Assembly (NCBI GenBank): GCA_015179125.1
Contig: WHVA01000030.1
Span: 186,001-250,000, forward strand
Direction: 5' to 3'
Length of the DNA stretch: 64,000 nt
Source: Gautieria morchelliformis
Taxonomy: Eukaryota > Basidiomycota > Agaricomycetes > Gomphales > Gomphaceae
Part shown: positions 33,791-44,835 of the stretch, piece by piece
Position numbering within the stretch: the stretch's first letter is position 1
Layout of the letters: each line of letters starts with the position of its first letter
Translations under genes and position numbers: made by a program
Notes under the pieces: generated by a model
What the model saw: only the letters and a program-made list of their open reading frames with translations
Told to the model about the DNA's origin: nothing
The model's database searches: none

Positions 33791-33891
33791 ACAAAAGAAG
33801 CCCTGCATTACGTGCATGGGCCCAAATGTGCAATGTGGACTTATGAAAATACCTAGTCCTCCTGCCACTGATTTGCTTCAGATGCTACCTC

Positions 33892-34502
33892 TCAACTTTT
33901 CTTGGATATTTCTTGGGCTATTCGCGCGTCATTTGCGCGATTTGCATTTTGACTCTGGTCACGGTCATATGCAACGAAACGACCTACGCTCCGCCTCCAG
34001 TGACGGCGGTTACTGGGAGGAAGTGAGCGTGAACGCTTGTTTCCATCGAGGAAATGAACGGGAGCGAACACGATACGGGGAGGAGAAGAGGACCGCGTAG
34101 CATCTCTGATAAGCGAATGAAAGAGGATCTGACTGAGGAATGCTTCGTTGCACAGCAACGATGCGCCTTCGCTCCTGCTCCCACTTACGTGCCTGTTCCC
34201 TTCATGCGGCATCTCACCCGAGAGGGGATGAAGGCTTTGAGAAGAGGCACTTGTACTGATGCCAACGATGCTTGCTTGGTTATGCTATGGCGCTGAGGTT
34301 CGATTTCTTTTGCTTTGGGCCGGGGCGGTTTGTGAACTTTGCAGACGGCTATGTGGGGCGGCTTGAGGACGATATGCGGGGTGGATGTTGGAATGGTAGA
34401 AGGGAGGCATGGATGGGCATGATAATTGAGACGGGGGAGACCGGGGGTGGAGATGTGAAAGTCCCTGAGGGCGGTAAAATCTTCGGAAGTAAGGGCTCCC
34501 AA
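33892..34502 (-). other. Unrecognised minus-strand frames
   Basis: Two frames (34212-33892 and 34502-34185) of basic, Pro/Ser-rich composition with no motif that I recognise. Plus-strand frames overlap them completely. They may be remains of one gene or chance openings. Confidence 0.2.
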
Positions 34503-34659
34503 GAACTGGCAAGTAGGCGGCGTTTCGTATTGTACGCGGACTTGGGTTCCAGTGGAGGAGATAAAAGATAGAAGCGAGGATTTAGGGCGGCGAGGAGATT
34601 GCGAGCTGGAAGAGGGGGAATCGATGAAGAGACGGCTATCCTGATAACATTAATAACAA

Positions 34660-35832
34660 AACTTAAGCTAAAAAGAGGGAGCTATGAATCCACATGTATC
34701 CACAACTCTGCTTATTCAAACTCCGACGCGCGAGGCCCGAACTCAAGCCTGTGGAGACTTACGCACCCACAAACTCTGGCCAACCTACCGGTTCGGACTC
34801 AGCACTCTGGAAATAGCAATTTATTCCCAAGCCTCCACAACACAGTTTGTGCAATACAAACTCAGCTCAACCTATGCTACCATAGCAACAAGGCTATGCT
34901 AGGCTGTGCTGTGCCATGACTACACTCCTAAATAGAATTAGGGTCATGACTCACTGCCAAGCTGGAGTATTATTGGACCAAAGTCTTGTGACTAGGGAAA
35001 TGACTCCTACATGACTCAGAGCCTGGCTTGGCACGTGACTCATGCTCGGACTCTGGCGTATCATTGGCTGAGGGGCCTCTTACCAATGAAAGGCTGTGTT
35101 GAGCTAATCCTCTTTAAGAATAAGGGTGTATCTTATTCTTAGACGTGACTCATGCCTGACTCACTACCCCATTTCTGCATGACTCACCCCCTAATCGTGG
35201 GCTGCGATTGGTCAACACGAGTTCTGACTCATTACCCTTTTTTCACTCTGACTCACTACCCCATTTCTGTGTGACTCAGTGCATGACTCACACCCTATTC
35301 ATGGACTGCGATTGGCCAACACATGCTCTGACTCACTACCCTTTTTCTCAATGACTCACTACCCTATTTCTTCGTGACTCATTCTAGTCTATTAATAGAT
35401 AGTAGATACAATATAAAAGGAGGCCTTACTGCCCACCTTTCATCAGCCAATACATCATCATCTACTATCCACGTACCTCGTGTGACTTGCCAAGCTTGCA
35501 CAGCTTACTAAGCTGCTAACCCCAGCTAGGGTTATTACACTTACTTAGTGTATTAATTCTCAGTTAAGTAGTTGTGTTTCTAGAGTGAGTCTGACAATCG
35601 ATTTCCTTGTCAATTAGCTCTCCAATACCCAAGACAAACTGATCAGTGACTTTCCTGTTCAGTGACTTTCACAAGTCACTTCTTAAATCCTAGTTGCTCG
35701 TTTATTGCAGTGCATTGACGTTAATCGGGTCAGTCAGTAGTGTTTAATATTCTTGCAGTTTCGTATATGACACGTTCTGATAGACCAAAGTGTTAGCTCT
35801 GACACCAAAGTCTTGAAGGGTTCCAAAACAGC
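34660..35832 (+). repeat. Partial LTR of family G
   Basis: Aligns with 7440-8700 of the G-type LTR: shared TCCACAACTCTGC block, ACAATATAAAAGGAGGCC promoter block (35408-35425), CTAATCCCAGCTAGGGTTATT-like block, and GTGTTTAATATTCTT to TTCCAAAACAGCC near the end. It includes repeated GACTCACTACCC motifs (35150-35380). At 35832 it passes abruptly into coding sequence of the gene family at 42.6 kb. The outer ends of the LTR are missing. Confidence 0.7.
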
Positions 35833-36042
35833 CTCGGCCTGTGCCTCCCGCTCTTTCCATGCCACCTCGGCTTTTTCTTCATCCTCCCGCCATTTCTTCT
35901 CTGCAGCTTCCTTGCGCTCTTGCACAAGCCGCTGTTTCTCTTGCAGCACCTTCATCCGCTCCTCAGCTTCGCGCTCTGCTTGCACAAGCTCCACGTTGAG
36001 CTCCTCAATCTCATCGATGTGCACTTCAGGAACGTCCGACAT
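35833..36042 (-). pseudogene. Partial copy of the coiled-coil/Zn2Cys6-like gene (N-terminal 70 codons)
   Basis: Starts MSDVPEVHIDEIEELNVELV and continues as a highly charged heptad-rich coiled coil (REAEERMKVLQEKQRLVQ and onward to WKEREAQAEA), collinear with the N-terminus of the gene at 42608-43552. It has no stops over 70 codons. It is cut at 35832, where LTR-G sequence begins, so the coiled coil runs into LTR sequence and the Zn cluster part is absent. A run of 13 C lies just upstream at 36110-36122. Confidence 0.7.
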
Positions 36043-36183
36043 GATCCACTGGAGTTCTGATGATGATGGGAGAAGTCAAGAAGCAGAACGCCAAACAAAG
36101 CTTACATAACCCCCCCCCCCCCGACCCGACGATCTCCGGGATCACTTATGGCCTCATGGGTTCGGCCATAAGGGGGAGGTACT

Positions 36184-36540
36184 GTTACAATCCATTCCTG
36201 AATCCAGACCGAAGCCTCGGCTTCAGCTTTCTTCGGGTTTCCCTTTGCACTTCCCATCACCCCTGATTCCCTTATCTAGTTAGTTCCCTATTTACCTGAC
36301 CCTTGTCCCCCTGACCGTTGATCTGATCATGTTCTCTTCACGACCCTGCACGCTACTTTACTATATAGACCTCCAGTCCATGTATCGTAGTTCCTCATGT
36401 TAGCAACTCGGGGTTATGGCAGGGAAGGTTCGGTAGAGTTCTTAGAAAGCTAGAATCAAATTCACTCTCTCAGTGAATTTATTGTCACTGAGAGAGGAGC
36501 ACTATCCTGTCTCAGAAGGCATATATGTGCACCCGGCCCT
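36184..36540 (+). repeat. LTR-like sequence with hairpin
   Basis: Begins TGTTACAATCC and carries a TATA-like ACTATATAGACC near 36360-36371, the layout of an LTR, but no partner or target duplication was found. A 12-bp inverted repeat (CTCTCTCAGTGA at 36465-36476 and TCACTGAGAGAG at 36485-36496, 8-base loop) follows. Tentative. Confidence 0.4.
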
Positions 36541-36913
36541 TTAGCGCTCAAGAGCTCGCGCGTCAAAGTCATTTCAAACTCCGCTGGGTGCAGCCGCTTG
36601 TGAAAATAGAGATAACAAAATGAAATGGAGAGGTAGGGAGTGACTGGAAAGTTTCAAAAATAATCAGAGAAGTGAATGCATGGTACAAGAACAATGTGAG
36701 AAGAGATTGAAACACCATACAATAAATCGAATATATTATGCTTGATTTTGGTGCAGGAGCATAAATGCACCCAACACCTCAGTTAAGATATCAAATTAGC
36801 TTATCGTACTTAAGACCTCCCTGATTGATATCAAAACCCGCTTCTCAGCTTATAGCCGAGACTGCTCCTGAAATTAGGGCGCACTGAGTGGGTGCAACCC
36901 ACAAGGTTGAAGC

Positions 36914-38185
36914 TGTCAAGATTGGTTTTCAGGCGTTAATATCGTGTATTAGTGAACACAGTGAATGCCTGAATAACTTGTGCGAATAAGTATGCCGTTC
37001 GGTGAATAGGTGAACCAACAAATGTTCACAAGATAAGAGGGTTGCCCGAACGGAGCTTGCCCTATCTACAGTTGTAGCGAAATAGCTCGTGGCACTTGAC
37101 GATGTAACATGCAAGGTGTCATGGAAGGGCTGTCTAAGTAGCGACAATCCCTTCGCTGGCAAAGGTGCCCTTTCGGAGCCCTTCACCGACAGCACAGAAA
37201 ATAGCTCGAAGGCTAAGGTAACGAAGATGAAGTATGAGAACTCACCAGTGATGCCTAAGTCCTCTTCTGGTCGAAGATAGAAATATCCAGGAGAAGGCTC
37301 AAGGTGATGATCACAGTGAGGTCAAGTTTGCACAAGATGGACGACGCATGATAATTGAACTGGGGAATATACATGCGAATGCAAACTACTTATATCGAAT
37401 GCTCATAAGGTATCAGCGAATAGGAAAGAGGCCGTCATGAGTCAGGGTTGGATAGGGGTGCGCAGTCGTGATACAACATAGATAAAATAAACATACAATA
37501 GAGTGAGAGAAGAGGGAGAACAGGAAACGACCGAGAGTAAAGGTGGCGAAGGCACCTATGTATGAAATCATGTCTTGGGGCCCGCATATACACCGTCCTG
37601 CACGGGTTCTTCATTTACTGGGTTGATCCCACATGACCTACGGGTAGGGTGTCCCGCAAACGCACCCTGCTCATATGAACACCAAAAGGGGGTTGGATCG
37701 AGAAGCTGATGGAGCTACTGACGAGCCATCATGCCGGGGTAGGGATGTCGATCGTGTTTTGATGGTGTGCCTGCTGGCGAATGATGCGAGCAGTGAATGG
37801 CTGTTCGGCGAATGTGAGGAAGGGCAAACGGAGATGACATAGGGGAGGAGTGGTCGAGGTGGAGAGCGAAGCCGAGCGAACACAGGGGAGGAGTGGCGAA
37901 AGGGGAAATGGGGATAACAAGGTGCCAGAAATACACAAGTCATGACAATCTGATCATAGGAACACCATCGAAAGAGGGTTGAGCAGAGGAGGTGATAGGC
38001 CCAGCGATGACTGCCAAGTCAGTCCAAAGACGTCGATCGTGCTTTGACGGCGTGGCTATGGTAAATGGCGCGAACAGCGAAGATCGGTCGCCGAACATGG
38101 CAAGGGCGATCGGAACGAACACAGAGGTGGAGTGGGGAATGGGAGAACAGAGCATCTGAGTATGGGAAATAAACGCGTCATGACA
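36914..38185 (+). repeat. Solo LTR of family F (F3) with internal duplication
   Basis: From TGTCAAGATTGG to GTCATGACA, flanked by GAAGC at 36909-36913 and 38186-38190. It is 1272 bp, about 280-300 bp longer than F1 and F2, because its 3' end is present twice (about 37660-37947 and 37948-38185), each ending GTCATGACA. The outer end, not the first one, carries the matching target duplication. Confidence 0.85.
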
Positions 38186-38519
38186 GAAGCCAAGCCCTCT
38201 GACCCAAGACCCAAGTTCGGCCTTGGTAAAGTCGAACTACAGTACAACACACAACCTTAACAGTTAGACACAACACTCTTTGCTATGTTTTATCTCGGCC
38301 GTTTTGCCGAATAGCTACGCTTGTAGTTCTCGGCATTCCTCTTGGCACCTGTTTCCCTTATCTCTCTGTTCTGTTCACTCACTGCTGTTCCCAATTCCAT
38401 TCCTGAAACAATAACACCAAGAAAAAATATTCACATTATGATAGAAACCCAAAACACTCGTAGTTAGCTGTCTTCCATAGCAGCATCCCCGTTGAGACAA
38501 CAAACTGTCCCTCACCTCC

Positions 38520-41500
38520 TTCGACAAGTTTGCAGACCTCTCCACCAGGCATTTCGTCTCGCAGCAGGGTACATATTCATGAGACGTCAAACGCTTACAA
38601 CCTGCCATTGGAGGTATCCCACCTATTTGCAGGCGATTCAACGAGAAGCGGTGCACGAGCGAGTCCTGCAAGTATAGACACGTCTGCTCAATCTGCTCTG
38701 GAAGACACCCAGCCAGAGATTGCACCAACTTCCAGAAAGGGGAATCCGCAAAATGCAGCAAAAAACTCCAAGTGGGAGCGACCTAGATGGACTTGCGGTT
38801 TTCTGTGGTCCTCACAGCCCATAGCAGTCTGTCCCTCAGCCGCCTCCACAGAGCTAGGCGACCCTTTGCCTTCCATTCCCACTTCAGTCTTGAATGACAC
38901 CGTAGCCCAACAAACCATTTCTGACAATCCCAACCTTTTCAAAATCATCTCTCCTATTCTCATTGATCAGTTCGAGACTCTCCTTCACTCGCATCCCAAC
39001 CGTCCCCTAGTTGATTCTGTGTGTCGAAGCCTCAGGGAAGGGGTCTGGCCTTTCACCTTTCCCGATGAGTCCGCCCCAGTTACTTTTGATTTTTCTCAGA
39101 GGGAGATCAGCGACGCAGGAATCGATTTCTTGCGAGAGCAACGAGACATCGAGATCTGCGCCAACCGTTACTCTCCCTCCTTCAGAACTGATCTCTTACC
39201 TGGAATGTACAGCACCCCTGTTGGAGTGGTTCCAAAACCTCACTCTGACAAATTTTGACCCGTCAATGACTTGGGCGCGGGACCGCACGCCCCCAATTCC
39301 TGGATAGCTCGTGATGACTCCTCTCTCTGTTTTGAAAATCTACAGGATTTCGGCTTGATCCTGCGCAGCGTCCGCAATTGTTACAAGAGGCCCCCTGCCT
39401 GGCTTTTCAAAGACGATGTCTCTGGTGCTTACCGCCGCTGGCCCGTCCACCCATTGTGGCAAATCAAACAGATTGTCACCATAGATGGGCAGCGTCATGT
39501 TGACCGATGCATGGAATTCGGTACCCGCAGCGCCGCCTGCATCTGGTGTCTTTTCATGGGACTCGTCACATGGATCGCTATCCACATGAAAGGCATCGCG
39601 GACCTCCTGCACTACATGGATGACGCCTGGTCCCACGACCTTGACCCTTCCCTCTACCTGTACGAACTATATGGTGAACGCTATCCAGCTAAGCAAGTCC
39701 TCCTTCTCTGCTTGTGGGATGAGATTGGCTTGCCGCACGAAAAACCCAAGCAAACCTTCGGCAAATTCTTGCGCATCATCAGTTTCGACGTCGACCCCCA
39801 CAACATGTCAATTTCTTTCCCTACCAACAGTAAAGAAGCACTAGTAGCAGCAATTCGCTCCTTCACGGATGCATCAGTCTCTCGTCGACACCCTCTCGTC
39901 CACTGGCAATGACTCTTGGGGTGGATCAACTGGTCCCTCAACGTCTTCCCACTCCTGCGTCCTGCCCTGCAATATTCCTACGCCAAGATTGCAGGCAAAT
40001 CCATCCCCAAAGCCACCCTGCATCTCAACAGCGCCGTCCTCTCTGGCTTGAATTGGCTTGCCGACGCCATCGCCACCTTGACGCCATCGCCTGGAGTGCG
40101 TCCAATGCAGATCTAACCATCTTCTGCGACGCCTCCCTCAATGGCCTGGGATTCTATATCCCCCAGCTTAGCTTAGCATTTTTTTCTCCTATTCCTCAAC
40201 CGCCCCCTTCTTTCCATATCTTCTTTTATGAGGAGTTATCCGTCATCTCTGCTCTTGCTTATGCCATCACGCTACCTCCTTCCCCCCGCCGACTCCTCAT
40301 CTAAACTGACTCCATGAACACTGTCGACATTTTCCACTCCTTGAAAGCCCACGATGAATACAATCGCCTTCTCATGTTCGCCATCCGACTTCTCCTCCCG
40401 CAAACAACCTCTCTCAGAGTCTTCCACATCGCAGGTGCTGACAACGCTGTCGCCGACGCCTTGTCCTGCGGACTTTTTCACATCACGTTGGCCATCCACC
40501 CTGACCTGCGCATCCACCCTTTCAAACCCCCTCGGGATGCGATGGGGGCAGCCAAGTGATGCTACAACCAATAACGTGGAACCGGCAACCCTTTCGGGCT
40601 GCCTGGTCCCGGGAGAAACTCTTTGATGAGCGTGCCATCGCACTTGGCCACTCCATAGAGCTCTCCACCGTCCACACCAATAGTTCCCATTTGCAGTCCT
40701 ATCTCAGCTTTTGTAAACTTCACGATTTCCCCATCAAACCCACTTCCGACACCCTCAGCTACTTTGTCACGTTCTTGTCCCACCATATCAAGCCTTCCTC
40801 CGTCGCTGCCTACCTCTCTGGTATCTGCAACTGTCTTCAACCTCACTACCCTGATGTCCGCGCCGCTCGCAATTCTGCTATTGTCGCACACTGCCTAGCC
40901 GGCTTGGAAAAACGTCGCGCTTCCCCCCCTCCATGCCAAAAATGTGCTCTATCTTCTGAAGACCTCTCCACTCTCATTCGCACTTACCAATCCGGCTCAC
41001 ATGACGACCTACTATTTCTATCCATGCTACTTACAGGCTTCTCCACCCTTCTTCGCCTCGGCGAAATGACTGTGTCGAACTCCCCAGCCAAATGCTCATC
41101 AAAAAAAATTACCGCCCGCCACACCCTTTCTCTCCAGCATGACCAGTTCTCTTTTCAACTCCCCTATCACAAAGCTGACAGATTCTACCAGGGCAGCACA
41201 ATAATCGTCCTAGCCAAACCTACTTCGCCTCTCGATCCCCTGCCCCTCATGTCCCACTACCTAGCCTCCCGCGACTCCCTCTTTCCTTTCCACCCCAAGT
41301 TGTGGCTCACCTCTGCCGGTTTCTCTCCCACCTCCTCCTGGTTCACTTCTCGCCTTCGCGCCATCCTTGGTCCCGACTTCGGCGGCCACTCTCTGCGTTC
41401 GGGAGGCACCACTGCCCTCGCCCTTGACGGTGTGCCTGATAACATCATTCAAGGTATGGGCCGTTGGTCCTCTGACACCTTCAAAGTATATATTCGCAAG

Positions 41501-41560
41501 CACCCCATCATCCTTCACGCTCTCATCCACAGCCTGCCCTCCATTCATCCTTTGTAAACA
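38520..41560 (+). mobile_element. DIRS-like tyrosine recombinase retrotransposon
   Basis: Order: Ser/Pro-rich leader region, reverse transcriptase (WLFKDDVSGAYRRWPVHP near 39400-39450, LHYMDDAWS near 39610-39635), RNase H-like region (about 40090-40480, ending VFHIAGADNAVADALS), then a tyrosine recombinase (40559-41557). DIRS elements integrate by recombinase and leave no target duplication. I found no LTRs, and the terminal repeats could not be defined with confidence. The RT/RNase H part is a broken fossil with a few breaks, while the recombinase frame looks whole. Confidence 0.78.
40559..41557 (+). CDS. DIRS-type tyrosine recombinase
   Basis: An uninterrupted frame of about 332 codons from the ATG at 40559. 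The N-terminal half is a SAM-like core-binding domain (SHLQSYLSFCKLH, SSVAAYLSGICN). The catalytic half shows the tyrosine recombinase tetrad in order: R in LLRLGEM (about residue 166), H-x-x-R in GHSLRSGG (about 277-280), W in MGRWSSD (about 303) and the nucleophile Y in KVYIRKH (about 311). In DIRS elements this enzyme inserts a circular DNA intermediate. The frame begins directly after the RNase H region, as in the family. Confidence 0.85.
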   Translation: MLQPITWNRQPFRAAWSREKLFDERAIALGHSIELSTVHTNSSHLQSYLSFCKLHDFPIKPTSDTLSYFVTFLSHHIKPSSVAAYLSGICNCLQPHYPDVRAARNSAIVAHCLAGLEKRRASPPPCQKCALSSEDLSTLIRTYQSGSHDDLLFLSMLLTGFSTLLRLGEMTVSNSPAKCSSKKITARHTLSLQHDQFSFQLPYHKADRFYQGSTIIVLAKPTSPLDPLPLMSHYLASRDSLFPFHPKLWLTSAGFSPTSSWFTSRLRAILGPDFGGHSLRSGGTTALALDGVPDNIIQGMGRWSSDTFKVYIRKHPIILHALIHSLPSIHPL

Positions 41561-41593
41561 ACTCTACATCATCATCATTTTCTACCTCAATAT

Positions 41594-42320
41594 GTGTCTT
41601 CAATCCATGTCTCCCTTGCGGTGCCTCGCTCAGCACCAGCATCCCTAGTCTGAGCCGCCTCCAGGGCATACCAGAATTCGTCGTAGTTTAAGTAGCGAAG
41701 TGTTCTTACATGCAGCGAATTCCACACCCGCCTCGCGGTTCACCTGCAGTCCCATGCTGAGCTTCCAACTTTCACTCTTCTGTTCATCGCTCACCTTGTA
41801 TTTCTATCTCGACGGTATGCTACCATGTTTCCATACTCACACTGAAGTTCTCGCTGAACTTCACCGCGCGCGCAGGCTCGAGTCCCACTAGACACGTCGG
41901 CGCCCACGTCATGGACCGTCATGCATGTCTCAGTGGGAGAACTACTTCAGCTTATTTAACTTTCTCACCAATCATCCCTGTGCGCTATCTGCTCGCAGCG
42001 CTCCCCATCGCACAGGTAGTCCCACACTTGGCTCACTTGCCCCGCTCTCGCTAACATTCGCACAGTTTTTTGCCATTGTTTCGCTTCCCCTCCCTCCCTC
42101 TCCCTTGTATTACAGCGTATCATGCAGGCTTTTTCCCTATGGGTTTTTACCGCCGCATACCATCCCCGCTTTCTCTTCTATTCTCGTAGCCGTACATACT
42201 CCCAACCACGCATCCTGTTCCCTTTTCTACATTACTTCTCCCCCTTGCCCTTGATTACCCTGTACAATAACGTGTCTTCAATCCATGTCTCCCTTGCAGT
42301 GCCTCACTCAGCACCCCGTC
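41594..42320 (+). repeat. Pair of 45-50 bp direct repeats downstream of the DIRS-like element
   Basis: GTGTCTTCAATCCATGTCTC followed by CCTTGC(G/A)GTGCCTC occurs at about 41591-41640 and again at 42270-42314, about 675 bp apart. The sequence between is pyrimidine-rich and non-coding. Such split direct repeats at the 3' side recall the terminal structure of some DIRS relatives (PAT/Ngaro type), but the matching 5' parts were not found. Confidence 0.5.
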
Positions 42321-42607
42321 ATCCCACTCATTCCCCAAATTCTCATCCTCACCCCATCCCTCATCTTCTCCATGTCCTCATCCCATTTTCCGAGCCTGAA
42401 CCCTTCTCTGCTCTTTCCTGTTTCTTTCTCCTTCTCTTTTTCCTTTTCTTTTTTGTTGTCCCCACTTCCCAAACCCATACCCGAACCATTCCATAACAAA
42501 TCAAACCCGCCCCAACCTGAGTCTGAACCTGACCACAGAGCAGCTTTTTCTGCTGCTGTGGTCCACAACCTGATCCTTTGGTTCATCCAAGTGTTTTGCC
42601 ACTTGAT

Positions 42608-43552
42608 TCACTGTGCAAAGTCCAGTATGGCCCGGAGCAAATGATTGCTCCATTCCAGCTGCTGGTTTTGTTGGGACAACAAGTCCCTCAGCATTCTGGA
42701 CATCTCTTCTCTGGAAAGTCCGTTGGGTTTTAAACCCCTCAGTCCTGTTCCCGATGGCCCAGCACCTATATCAACCGACAGTATGGCCCCCGATGGTTTG
42801 ATCAGTGCTACCTTCACCTTCTTCAGCCCTGGACCTTCAGTTTCCTCCTCATCCTTCAGTTTCCGCTTCCCATCCAGGAAGCTGCAGTGGACCTTCCGGT
42901 CCACACATTCCCAACACACGGTTTTCTTCCTGCGCAAGCACCTTGTGTTGTGATGCCTGCAAGCGTTGCACGGCTCACGCTGCAACAAAAAATATAAGTC
43001 CAAACCCAGACCAAACCAACCCAAGTACTTACCTCTTCATCCTCATCTGACTCATCCAACTCCTCAGTCATTTTCTTTTTTCTTCGGTCCAGAGGACCTT
43101 GGTTTTGACTTAGCTGAATTCCTTTCAAGAGCATGTTTAGCCGTGAGAATCCCAGCCTTTGCGGTCACTGAATCCATGATGACCGGCTCGGGTGACAGGA
43201 TGTGGATGTTCTGATCCACCAAACCTTGCCAAACCTTTTCAGTTTCCAAGATATCCATCAACCTTTTCCGTTCATGCTCGGCCATATGTTCCTGCTTGGC
43301 TATACATTCCTGCTCCTTCCATGCTTCATCGGCTTTCTTTGCAGCCTCAGCCTGCACTTCCCGTTCTTTCCAAGCTTCCTTGGCTTTCTTCTCATCCTCC
43401 CGCCGCTTCTTCTCCAAGGCTTCCTTGCACTGTTGCGCAAGTCACCACTTTTCCATCAAAGCCTTTCAGCGCTCATCAGCCTCGTGCTCAGCTTGGGCAA
43501 GCTCTGCATCGAGCTCGTCGATTTCGTCAATAGGAACTTCATGCGCATCTGA
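42608..43552 (-). pseudogene. Coiled-coil protein with C-terminal Zn2Cys6-like cluster
   Basis: Minus-strand gene from an ATG at 43552 (MSDAHEVPIDEIDELDAEL). A long, charged coiled coil follows (about codons 15-110), then a Lys-rich patch, an acidic patch (ELDESDEDEE), a 53-bp GT-AG intron (42980-43032), and exon 2 with six cysteines spaced C-x2-C-x6-C-x7-C-x2-C-x6-C, exactly the Gal4-type binuclear zinc cluster spacing. The protein ends with a leucine-rich helix (MLRDLLSQQNQQLEWSNHLL) at 42608. In ordinary Gal4-type factors the cluster is N-terminal and precedes the coiled coil; here it is C-terminal. Two in-frame stops near 43466 and 43443 and a frame change in an A-rich run near 43075 suggest this copy is dead. 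The truncated copy at 35833-36042 keeps the coiled coil open. Function unknown; nucleic-acid binding is inferred from the cysteine spacing. Confidence 0.6.
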
Positions 43553-43779
43553 CATGATTCTTGAAGTTCTGATGTCTATTTGTGGGCCTATTATGTAATT
43601 TGCGGAGTTTGAATGTGAACGCAATTCAACCCACTGCCAAACCAGTTCAGCACATGATCAGGAGCTGTGTCCTGGTCACGTGATCAGTTTGCGCGTGGTC
43701 CATCCCTTCTGGGCAGCTGCCCACCACCTCCTGCTGCCCTTTCCTCGGGCTCTACTGCTGGCAGTCTCTGGCTCTGCTA

Positions 43780-43905
43780 CCTGTCTCTGTGTCTGCTGCT
43801 GGATCTCTGTGTCTGCTGCTGGATCTCTGTGTCTGCTACTGGATCTCTGTGTCTGCTGCTGGCTCTTTCTGTGTCTGCTACTGGCTCTCTCTGTCTCTCT
43901 ACAGT
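43780..43905 (+). repeat. 21-bp minisatellite
   Basis: About five to six tandem units of CTGTGTCTGCTGCTGGATCT with small variants (CTACTGG, GGCTCT). Non-coding. It lies upstream of the coiled-coil gene on the minus strand, beside a larger tandem array. Confidence 0.8.
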
Positions 43906-43979
43906 CCCCTGATGTAATTATTGTTATTTATTCCAATATTTTCGCTTTTTTATCCTCTTTTGACTTCTTTTCACCCTAG

Positions 43980-44835
43980 GTTTCTCCTCTCATTGCCTCC
44001 CACCTTTCTTGATGGTCATTACTGGCTCTGGTGTGTTTTTCCTATCATATCTATCATTTCTTCCAATAATTTATACCCTTTTTGCCTTCTTTTCAGCCCA
44101 TGTTCCTCCCCTCCACACCTCCCACCTTGCTTATCTGCCATTGCTGCATCTGGTGTGTCTCCTCCTATTATATTTATGTTGTTTTGATATTTATTAGGAT
44201 CAGCTTCTCACCCTGGTATTTCTTGCAATAATTTTCGCTTTTTTAACCTCTTTTTGACTGCTTTTCTGTCTATGTTGCTCCTCTCATTTCTTCCCACATT
44301 TCTTGGCCATTATTACTGCCTCTGGTGTGTTTTTTCCTTATCATATCTGTCATTTCTTCCAATAATTTTCGCTTTTTTATTCTCTTTTGGCCTTCTTTTC
44401 AGCCCAAGTTCCTCTCAGTGCCTCCCACCTTGCCTGTTTGCCATTGCTGCATCTGGTGTGTCTCTTGCTATCATATTTATGTTGTTTTGATATTTATTAG
44501 GATCAGCTTCTATCCATGGTATTTCTTGCACTAATTTTCGCTTTTTTAACCTCTTTTTGACTGCTTTTCAGCCTATGTTGCTCCTCTCATTGCCTCCCAC
44601 CTTTCATGAGTATCATTACTGGCTCTGGCATGTTTTTTCCTTATCATTTCTTGCAATAATTTCTCTTTTTTATTCTCTTTTGGTTTACTTTTTTTTTTTT
44701 TTTTTTTTTTTTCAGCCCAGGTTCCTCCTCTCAGTGCCTCCTCTCAGTGCCTCATGGTCTGTCTGCCATTGCTGCATCTGGTGTCTGTCTTTCTATCATA
44801 TTTGTGTTGTGACAATTATTAGGATCACCGACTCT
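43980..44835 (+). repeat. Three tandem units of about 295 bp, T-rich
   Basis: Units begin near 43980, 44275 and 44575 at CTCCTCTCATT(G/T)CTTCCC-like sequence. Each contains CTGGCTCTGGTGTG, CAATAATTT(T)CGCTTTTTTA, CTTTTCAGCCCA and GCCATTGCTGCATCTGGTGT blocks. The repeated TTTTCAG looks like a splice acceptor. A run of 24 T (44689-44712) interrupts the third unit. The array lies between the divergent coiled-coil gene and the transposase gene. Confidence 0.8.

Noticed and set aside
42121-42644. Ser/Pro/Phe-rich frames downstream of the Zn2Cys6-like gene
   Set aside because: Pyrimidine-rich non-coding sequence gives open frames in several phases. No motif supports translation.
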